From contig CP136065.1 in assembly GCA_032622095.1 (NCBI GenBank), positions 243,411,474 through 243,475,473 of the forward strand: DNA of 64,000 bases. The letters are read 5' to 3'. The notes below the pieces were generated by a model, which saw only the letters and a program-made list of their open reading frames with translations, made no database searches and was not told the DNA's origin. Positions 55,815 to 64,000 of the stretch are shown here, one piece after another. Each line of letters begins with the position of its first letter. Position 1 is the stretch's first letter. The stretch is from Siphonodentalium dalli. Its lineage: Eukaryota; Mollusca; Scaphopoda; Gadilida; Siphonodentaliidae. The position numbers were made by a program, and so were the translations under genes.

Positions 55815-55985
55815 TTCAATCCTCAGCCAAATTGAAAGTGTCAATGACACAGGAGCTCAACTTGGAGGAATCAGCTGCTTTTACAAGAATCAAACTGAGA
55901 ATCAAGATTATAAGACCTGAGATATATATATATAAAGTAAAATCCAAGATGGCCACTGGTGGCCATGTTTTACAATAAAATTCAA
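55815..55985. repeat. Single unit related to the 61-62.7 kb array
   Basis: AAAGTGTCAATGACAC then AAAATCCAAGATGGCCACTG and GGTGGCCATGTTTTAC. The first motif also occurs at 32334 and 60915. Confidence 0.6.
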
Positions 55986-55989
55986 AATA

Positions 55990-56985
55990 TTTGATACCAC
56001 CCATTTTTTATCCAGCTGCAGAAATATGGAACTACCTCAACCTAAGTGACATAAAATGCAAACTCGTGTTGTGGGGAATGTACTACTTGAACAACACAGT
56101 GGAAATATACATTAAGATTGAAAAGATCAAAATTGCTTTATGCTTAAGTGAGTGTTTTATTATTGACATACCGCATTTTGGCTATACACATTTTATAAGA
56201 ATTTTACCCATAATACCACCATTATACCGGTAGTTGTATTGTGACGACTACATCCATTTGTCTACACCCAACCTACAGTATAGAAAGAGTATGGTATAAG
56301 GAAAACACTCAACACAGTGGGAACCCCACTAAGCCCACCGTGAATCACCGGCATTCAGAGTGATTTTTCCACGGTGATCCACGGTAAACTCGAGTGGATC
56401 GGATTAAGTTGAATAAACAAACGTCCGGGTGACTTGTCCGTGACCACTGGGAATCACCGCGAATCACAGAGAATCGATTCAAAACATCTATATTGTATCA
56501 CGTCATAGCCGAAACCCTTTATTGTAGTTTATTTTAAAACATACACTCAGTGGGCCATGTAGTGTATGCTGCTGTATATTATATTTATATTATGGTTGAT
56601 ATTTTCAAAAATTCCAGAATGATTAACTAGCTACATGTATAGGTAAAATAAATAAACAATTTGTTATTGTGTGGATTTCTTCCGTCCCTCGATCACTTAT
56701 TTTGTATTATTTACACACATATACATGTATATGTATGATATAATGATCCAAGTCCATTAAAACAATTAAATTTGTTTTAATTTATTTTTAATAATGCTAT
56801 CTTTTTTAGCAAAATGTTTAAAAGATCGAAATATGCGTGAAACGCAAATATAGATAACATTCCCTCGTTCATTTGTTCAGGCCCCTAATTCAATGCATGC
56901 AGAACAATATGAGCTACATTTACATGTATTGTTCACTTTGCCATTCAGAATGCAGATTTTATTGTTTCACAATTAAGCGGACCTG
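55990..56985. other. No gene recognised
   Basis: A segment at 56320-56480 contains several 'GTGAATCACCG / GGTGATCCACGG' near-repeats in both orientations. The plus-strand frame at 55991-56233 has no motif. Confidence 0.35.
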
Positions 56986-56989
56986 GCTA

Positions 56990-57335
56990 ACTCGAGCTTC
57001 CGAATTATGTATATACGTAATTTGGAAGGAGGTATAAGATATAGGTTGACAATACAGGAAATATTGATATACCGGCATCAAATTCTCATACAAAATATTG
57101 TACATGCGGTAGACTTGGAAATGAATTTCATTACCTCCTAGAGTGCGAAAAATTTAGAAATATAAAAAAAAATTCCTACCCATTATAAATACAAATAAAA
57201 TTAACACAGAAACCAGGTGCGAAATTCTAAGCACGAAAGACCCTGCACTTTTGAAAAAGTTGTGTTCATTTATTAGATTAGTCCTAAAAGAGATTGAAGA
57301 TGACCCCACATGATAAATCCGATAACAGGATAAAC
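56990..57335 (+). pseudogene. 3' end of a LINE ORF2 (zinc-knuckle tail), broken
   Basis: One plus-strand frame reads TGNIDIPASNSHTKYCTCGR then LGNEFHYLLECEKFRNIKK, a C-x-C...H...C knuckle as in the 2312-3046 fragment. A run of A at 57161-57170 shifts the frame, after which TRCEILSTKDPALLKKLCSF and VLKEIEDDPT follow to a stop. Only the last ~110 residues of the polyprotein remain. Confidence 0.75.
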
Positions 57336-57339
57336 ACAA

Positions 57340-58420
57340 ATAAAATTAAGTTGTTGATAAATGACAACTCGATAAATTAAGCTTGATGATACATTGAACT
57401 TGAAATGTAATATAAATTGTATTGTTATTTACCATTTGTTTTGTATCTAAAATGATTATAACTTATAATTTACTATTGTACTAGTATTATATTGACTTTA
57501 TTCATTTAATATATACATTCTGACAAATTTCCTACAAACTAGAAATTAGAATGGACCAGTATGAGTCTGACTTCTCACCAACCTTAGTTCTCAGCTTATA
57601 TTGAAAAAGTTATAATTTATATATAGTGTAACAACGCTGTAAGACTGATCATGCCATACTACTGTGCCAACGACCTTGGCCTTGATATCCCAACCTTCAC
57701 CTTCTGCTCTCACTTGGACATTGCTGAATGCGGTACGACAGGCTATTAAAACAGTGATAGCAACAGCTTCAGTTGAAATAAAAATGCTCAGCATTCGTAT
57801 TTGTTTTACGATCAATATAATATGCCACTGTTGGTATCCAGATAGAACAATTAGGCTACATAATTAAGTATTGAGTTTGATATTAATTATTGAAATAAAT
57901 ATTGAGGTTGGCATATTTATTTATTTTATTTTATTTTTGTTTGTTTGCATGATAAAGAGCGAAATATCTTTCTATCAATTTTCTTTGTGGAATATACACC
58001 TATTTCGTGCAATTTTTTTAGTGAATCTCGTTGTCAATTTACTTAAAGAGCGTCCCAGTACTAGCTAGCCTATATATTTATGTGTATGCCATCATCAACA
58101 CTGATGTCTACAATAAAGAGCGTTTACTCACCAATGATTAAATTTGGTTCATTGTATAACTATATTAATACAGAGTTTTTTTAGAATTTTTATGATATAG
58201 ATAAAGTCTATTCTCCCGCTAGCATCAAAATAAGAGCATAATAGATTATAGTCTTCCCTATCTATATGGTTCCTATCCTAGTTCAACATTAATTCACAGT
58301 TCAAAACTACACGACAAGTAGGACGTTCAATTACGCTATATAGTCTATCTAATTGACTTTCTGAAATGTGTCAGTGTGACTTTAATATATAAATAGAAAG
58401 CAGACTATAATTTATTGTTT
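57340..58420. other. No gene confirmed; one weak exon-like stretch
   Basis: Minus strand 57747-57640 could encode TAFSNVQVRAEGEGWDIKAK and VVGTVVWHD after an AG (ctgttttaatag), but no good donor was seen. The rest is AT-rich. Confidence 0.3.
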
Positions 58421-58426
58421 CATTAA

Positions 58427-58613
58427 CCCTTTACCCAACAGAACGGCCCTGTGCCAATGCATTCTTATATATGCGAGTTGACCATCACAATGTGGTCAAT
58501 GAGCCGGTTCCAATGATATCCATATTTGTATGGTGTTATTGAGACAGACCTAAGATAATTTAGGCTGTTGAATCTTTATTTGGCCGGTTTTGGCCGGTTT
58601 GTTGGGTAAAGGG
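58427..58613. mobile_element. TTAA-flanked MITE, internally deleted, 187 bp
   Basis: TTAA at 58423-58426 and 58614-58617; ends CCCTTTACCCAACAGAACGG and CCGGTTTGTTGGGTAAAGGG. Both hairpins are reduced to one half-stem, and the ~140-bp arm is kept. Confidence 0.8.
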
Positions 58614-58730
58614 TTAAACTGCTTCTTACTACAAGTTCCCACACCATAGAGCAAAACGCTCTTATTATAAGTGTCAGTTTTGTAGTCCACTGAGTCTAAT
58701 TTTAAATACCGGTACACGTACGCTCTTTAA

Positions 58731-59122
58731 CCCTTTACCCAACAAACTGGCCAAAAACGCCCAAATAAAGCTTCAACAGCCGAAAATATCTTCGGTCTGT
58801 CTCAATAAAACCATACAAATATGGATATCATTGGAACCGGCTCATTGACCACATTGTGATGGTTACAGTTATGCCCTGTGCCAATGCATTCTCTTATATA
58901 TGCGAGTCGACCATAGGTCGCCTCGAATATATAAGAGAATGCATTGGCCTAAAAAAACACTTTAACACTTTTTACCATTTTTTCTTACATTCTTTAACAA
59001 TTTTTTTATTTTTAATGTGTTAAGCCAATGCATTCTCTTATATATGCGAGGCGACCTACCTATGGTCGACTCGCATATATAAGAGAATGCATTGGCACAG
59101 GGCCCTTCTGTTGGGTAAAGGG
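58731..59122. mobile_element. TTAA-flanked double-hairpin MITE, full length, 392 bp
   Basis: TTAA at 58727-58730 and 59123-59126; ends CCCTTTACCCAACAAACTGG and CCTTCTGTTGGGTAAAGGG. Very similar to 50437-50829 throughout. Confidence 0.82.
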
Positions 59123-59129
59123 TTAAAAT

Positions 59130-61015
59130 ATTGTGATTCTATTGCATTTGCACAACATACACATAGCATATTACATATAATGTTTGCAAACAGTTTTACC
59201 AAATATAACTTCATATACCATGCTTCAAACACACAGACAAACATTGAAAACAAACTTATAGATCAGTAATAGATGGGCTGATCTTTCTATCACCATACCG
59301 TACCAAGGGGAGAAACTCTATCTAGCATGTTTGAAAGTTGGCACAGTGGTGTGGCAAGATCCTACTTACAGGCACAGGCCTTCTAAACAGTGATAATAGG
59401 GTGATATTATATATTTTTGAATTTATTAGTCCACTTACCTTAATAAATGGACCAGGTATGCATCAAGAATTTTGGACGAAATTTGGTCATATCGGTCAAG
59501 AAAATAGGTTAAAGTCGATTTTATAATACAATTTACCATTAAACTGCAGGGTTTTTACAGCAACTGGTGCCTCTATTTTTGAAGAAACGTATGCCGTTGG
59601 CAGAATCAATGTATCTCACCTGTATCATGTCTATTATTCAACAAAAATTACTTATTTTTTCAGCCATTTGCAGTGCACATCGACCCATAATATAATCGCG
59701 TGATAAATGAATTGGAAATTGAAACAGTCGCTCAAAAGAAGTCCGCCGAAGACTGTTGAAGTCCAACGTAGACAAGCGGCTTAAAAAATAAATATTATGC
59801 TGGATTTCAAATATCCAGTCGTCATTCATACTCCCTCTGCTTTAGTTTAGCCGCAGTTGTTTATTTTTTGTGTCATTAATAACAAAGAAGTCATTTTGTT
59901 TTACACCTACGGGACTTCGCCGGTATTCGACGCCCTTCGCCGGTATTACTTTGGTGAGACCCAACATTTCCAGTAGTGTACCACGTCGGAGCCATCTTAG
60001 TCAAAATAACGGTCGGAATATACCATCTAAAATGACGGATAAATTGAGAAGAGGGCGTCCTAGGACAATTTTGGGGTTTGCCTAAACGCAGCAAGTCCCT
60101 GGATATGCAGCAAGTCCCTGTAAACGCAGCAAGTCCCCGGTAAATGCAGCAAGTCCCTCTAATTTAGGGTGGATTAGTGGAGTTGTTGATGAATTTAATC
60201 AGTGTTTTATTATCCATTTGATTTATGATCTGTGGCAGTTGATTAGAGTTGATTGGAAATCTTTATCCCTTTATAATTATTTAAGATGGGTATTTGTAGT
60301 TTTTAAATATAAAATAAAAGTTTTTCTAAGTTTTATTAAGCTATTTCTTTTTATTCTAATCACTATTTAATATAATTTAATTAATAAGATTTATATTTCT
60401 GGGAGTTTCTCCTTTGAAGCTCATTTTAGGATTTGTTTGTTTTCTTAACCCGACAGAATAATTATCAACCAGTGTTATTTCAAGATTCAGCTCACTTCTG
60501 AGATGGCATGTTGTGTATTTAATCAAATATATATAAAGCTAGTTAAGTCTATTCCTGATATGGAATAAATAAAGAGCGTTTATTTCACTAATGTGAGAAC
60601 ATTTTACACCTAATAATATTTGACATTATTATAAAAGCATTAACTAATAACTATGTTAGTAATTAGCATTTATTTGTTAGTCTATTCCTGCTATGGCATA
60701 AATAAAAGCGTTAACTGATGTGATAAAATAGGCTAAACGGACAATAGACTTAACAGCACCAACATTCACAAACTACTTTATTAATAGGATGGATTTATCG
60801 AATTGGACCAATAACAATTGTGAGTCGCTGAACCATATTCTAAAACAGGCAGTTGATTGGAAGTCAAAACCTTTAACGGAGTTAGTATAGCTGAAGGGGT
60901 CACTCTCACCAAAATGAAAGTGTCAATGACACTGTAGCTCAACTTTGTAAAGAAGGTAATTTTTTTGTGATGAGCAATGAATAGAGAGATTAAAAAGGAG
61001 TGTAAAATATGAGCA
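59130..61015. other. No gene recognised; small tandem repeat at 60085-60155
   Basis: ACGCAGCAAGTCCC occurs four times between about 60087 and 60152 (variants with TGCAGCAAG). A frame ending KLRRGRPRTILGFA at 60030-60085 has an AT-hook-like RGRPR but is too short to support a gene. Confidence 0.4.
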
Positions 61016-62650
61016 GTAAAGGATTTAGTCATACACAGAGTAAAATCCAAGATGGCAGCTGGTGGCCATGTTTTTTGGCTGACTGACCCCAAAATGACTC
61101 GTTCCCATCTACATGTCATTATTAACATCCATGACAAATTTTAAGATTATCAAACTAAAGGTACAGCCTGTAGCTTAAAGGATTTAGTCATACAAAGAGT
61201 AAAATCCAAGATGGCTGCTGGTGGCGATGTTTTTTGTCCGAATGACCCCAAAATGACACTTTCCCATCTACATTCCAATTTCAACAACCATGACAAATTT
61301 CATGATGATCAGACTAAAGGTACGACCTGTAGCCCGTGCTAAAGGATTTAGTCATACAAAGAGTAAAATCCAAGATGGCTGCTGGTGGCCATGTTTTATT
61401 GCCAAATGACCCCAAAATGACTCTTTCCCATCTAGATGTCAATATTAACATCCCTGACAAATTTTATAATGATCACACTAAACGTACGACCTGTAGCCCG
61501 TGCAAAAGGATTTAGTCATACAAAGAGTAAAATCCAAGATGGCAGCTGGCGGCCATGTTTTTTGGCCGAATGACCCCAAAATGACTCGTTCCCATCTACA
61601 TGTCATTGTTAACATCCATGACAAATTTTAAGATTATCAAACTAAAGGTACAGCCTGTAGCTTAAAGGATTTAGTCATACAAAGAGTAAAAACCAAGATG
61701 GCTGCTTGCTGCCATGTTTTTTGGCCGAATGACCTCAAAATTACTCATTCCCATCTACATGTCATTGTTAACATCCATGACAAATTTAATGATGATCAGA
61801 CTAAAGGTACGACCTGTAGCCCGTGCTAAAGAATTTAGTCATACAAAGAGTAAAATCCAAGATGGCTGCTGGCGGCCATGTTTTTTGGCCGAATGACCCC
61901 AAAATCACTCGTTCCCATCTACATGTCAATATTAACATCCATGACAAATTTCATGATGATCAGATCAGACGAACAGTACGACCTGTGGCCCGTGCTAATG
62001 AAATAAATTTTGAAATCAAAGATGGTCGCTGGCGGCCATGTTTTTTGTCGGAATGACCACAAAATGACTCGTTCCCATCTACATTCCAATTTCAACAGCC
62101 ATGAAATTTTTTATGATGATCAGACTAAAGGTACGACCTGTAGCCCGTGCTAAAGGATTTAGTCATACAAAGAGTAAAATCCAAGATGGCTGCTGGCGGC
62201 CATATTTTTTGCCCGAATGACCCAAAAATGACTCGTTCCCATCTACATGTCATTGTTAACATCCATGACTAATTTTATGATGATCCGACCAATGGTACGA
62301 CCTGTAGCCCGTGTCAAAGGATTTAGTCATGCAAAGAGTAAAATCTAAGATGGCTGCCAGCGGCCATGTTTTTGGGCCGAATGACCCCAAAATTACTCGT
62401 TCCCATCTACATGTCAATATTAATATCCATGACAAATTTCATGACAATAAGACGAAGAGTACGGCCTGTAGCCCGTGCTAAAGGATTAAATTTTGAAATC
62501 CAAGATGGCCGATAGCGGCCATGTTTTTTTTCCGAATGACCCCAAACTGACTCGTTCCCATCTACATGTCAATGTCAACATCCATGACAAATTTCATAAT
62601 AATCGGACCAAAGGTACGAACTGTAGCCCGTGCTAAAGGAAATAGTTGAC
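61015..62650 (+). repeat. About 160-bp tandem array, roughly 10 copies
   Basis: Units share AAAGGATTTAGTCATACAAA, AGTAAAATCCAAGATGGC, GGCGGCCATGTTTTTTGGCC, AATGACCCCAAAATGACTCG, TTCCCATCTACATGTCA and AAAGGTACGACCTGTAGCCC. Two neighbouring units are shortened. The array ends in a CACACACGCATACACGCACA stretch and GACGACGGATACCAAGCCA. Confidence 0.88.
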
Positions 62651-62737
62651 AAATCACACACGCATACACGCACACACACAGACGACGGATACCAAGCCAT
62701 GGCAATAGCTCAAACTTTACAAAGTAAAGTTGAGCTA

Positions 62738-63018
62738 AAAAGTGCTGAAGGGTACACAGGATTTGAAAATGTGCTGAAGGGTACACAGAGTTTGAAATGT
62801 CATTCTAAATGACATTTAGTTTTCGTATCTGCCATGATTTCTGTTTAATATAGAATAATTGTTTACGTTCCAAAGAACATTAAAATGAACTGAAAACAAA
62901 CTGCTAATGGGCACCAGACTTTCAGAAACACAGTTTAAGTAAATGTGTTAGTGGCGATCACAAACCCTGTGTACCCTTCAGCACATTTTCAAACCCTGTG
63001 TACCCTTCAGCACTTTTT
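62738..63018. repeat. Inverted repeat, arms about 45 bp, loop about 170 bp
   Basis: GTGCTGAAGGGTACACAG (twice near 62740-62790) is complementary to CTGTGTACCCTTCAGCAC (twice near 62965-63015). The GGTGAGAGTGACCCCTTCAG after it also occurs inverted at 60893-60912. Confidence 0.7.
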
Positions 63019-63019
63019 T

Positions 63020-63769
63020 TGGTGAGAGTGACCCCTTCAGCGTTAGTACAGGCCCTGTTTAGTATAGTTGATGGAGAATACAAAAAAATTAGTTTAATTA
63101 TTTGGATTTGGACAGTTTACGTTAACACAGGAGTTCGCAAAATTCTATGTTCGCCCCGAAATTTGGAATACAAAATCATCAGAAGTAAGAAACAAACATT
63201 TTAATAGATTTTTAAGAGAAATAAAGCCAGTCCACTCCAAGAGAAGATGCTGAGAACAACAGACGGTCAGAGGATGGTACTATCAGCTGTTAATGCAGGA
63301 AAAAACCCGGGACAAAGCAAAAGAAAACAGACGGCAAAGACTACCACAATCCCTTGTAGCAAAGTTTCCAGGACCGGACAATAAAATAAAACAACAAAGA
63401 GATAAACAAAACAATTTTAATAAATGTATCCAAATATTTTTTAGTCAATAAAATCTTCCCAAACGAATGCCTCAATATCTTGGGTTTTCCCCTTCCTTAC
63501 CTGGCCATATATATATAGATAATTTATTCTAATAAACTTTTCTTTCAGCTTACTGCTATATATATGTATATTTATAAAACTGTGCTCTATTTTTCTTTTG
63601 TTGCTGTTCTACTATTCTCAAGAAAAAATCCAACTCTTTAATTTTATCATCCAGTCCCACAATTCAGTCCAATTCCCTTCAATAATCGATCGGTATAACG
63701 ATCAAATTAAAGCCCTTTGATTAAAGCCCTTTGTAATCAGCACCTCCACTGATTAAACATATCGTTGCG
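63020..63769. other. No gene recognised
   Basis: A purine-rich stretch (63225-63415) has no convincing open frame. Confidence 0.35.
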
Positions 63770-64000
63770 TAGGGGTGCGAGATATCACCGGTGCACCGGT
63801 GTATCGCGAATCAGAGTTCTACGATACACGCACCGGTTCCATAGCCAAAAAATCGCACATCGCGATACACAATTTTGTTTATCTATTATCCATTATTCGT
63901 TCTTTAAAATTGCTATATTCACGCCGGAGAATAAAAATTAAATACAACGGCACGCAAAGAAGCATGATCAAGTCGTTCTACTTCAAAGCACTGATTAAAT
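63770..64000 (+). mobile_element. Possible left end of an hAT element running off the window
   Basis: TAGGGGTGCGAGATATCACC followed by GGTGCACCGGTGTATCGCGA palindromic sequence resembles the left end of hAT elements such as the one at 35549 (TAGGGGTGCC). The right end is outside the window. Confidence 0.4.

Noticed and set aside
57591-57815. Candidate upstream exon (AFSNVQVRAEGEGWDIKAK)
   Set aside because: Acceptor plausible but no donor and no similarity to the A, B or C exons; kept only as a note.
59638-59829. 63-aa minus-strand frame
   Set aside because: No motif, no splice signals that fit, isolated.

Overview
This window looks like invertebrate nuclear DNA, most likely from a bivalve or other mollusc. 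It is AT-rich, has no dense gene packing, and shows introns of 3-8.5 kb with GT/AG borders. It is crowded with short inverted-repeat transposons, minisatellites, LINE tails, a tRNA-derived SINE and the 'GACGGACGGA'-tailed repeats common in bivalve genomes. The taxon is an inference from repeat style; nothing in the sequence names the species. I saw no rRNA gene, free-standing tRNA gene or CRISPR array.

Gene content: the one convincing host gene lies on the minus strand, between about 55.65 kb and 12.19 kb. Eight exons have good splice borders and compatible phases. The order is A1 (55489-55651), B1 (47450-47589), C1 (42818-43084), A2 (34115-34277), B2 (28510-28649), C2 (25270-25509), D (19899-20023) and E (12185-12422, with the stop codon). 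A1/A2 are both 163 bp and B1/B2 are both 140 bp. C1/C2 are homologous. The A-B-C triplet is phase 0 at both ends, so it is a duplicated in-frame module of about 180-190 aa. The eight exons sum to 1476 nt, exactly 492 codons. The module resembles the ALS2CR8/CARF (calcium-responsive transcription factor-like) domain family. The 5' end is not in the window. Two adjacent genes rather than one cannot be excluded, but no D/E-type ending was found between the two modules.

Layout: 0-4.4 kb holds GC-richer inverted repeats around a 5'-truncated LINE. 8.5-10.2 kb is a degenerate satellite. 11.5-14.5 kb holds a TTAA element, a 27-bp minisatellite in the 3' flank of the gene, an hAT-like element with a SINE inside it, and a 28-bp minisatellite. 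15-25 kb has several minisatellites and small transposons. 28.8-30.05 kb is an hAT relic with a broken transposase and a perfect 8-bp target duplication. 30-47 kb holds many transposons, including nested ones, and a 105-aa ORF of unknown nature. 48.8-49.4 kb is a LINE reverse-transcriptase fragment. 50.4-51.5 kb is a mirrored pair of TTAA elements. 52-55.5 kb holds minisatellites and palindromes. 57 kb is another LINE tail, 58.4-59.1 kb holds two TTAA elements, and 61-62.7 kb is a ~160-bp tandem array.

Mobile elements: several families can be defined from the sequence alone. One is a 254-bp double-hairpin family with 8-bp duplications (hAT-like). Several TTAA-flanked families are piggyBac-like. 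A TA-flanked palindrome is Tc1/mariner-like. One double-hairpin core sits inside three different terminal shells, which is unusual. Many of these elements end within 25-130 bp of the exons described above.
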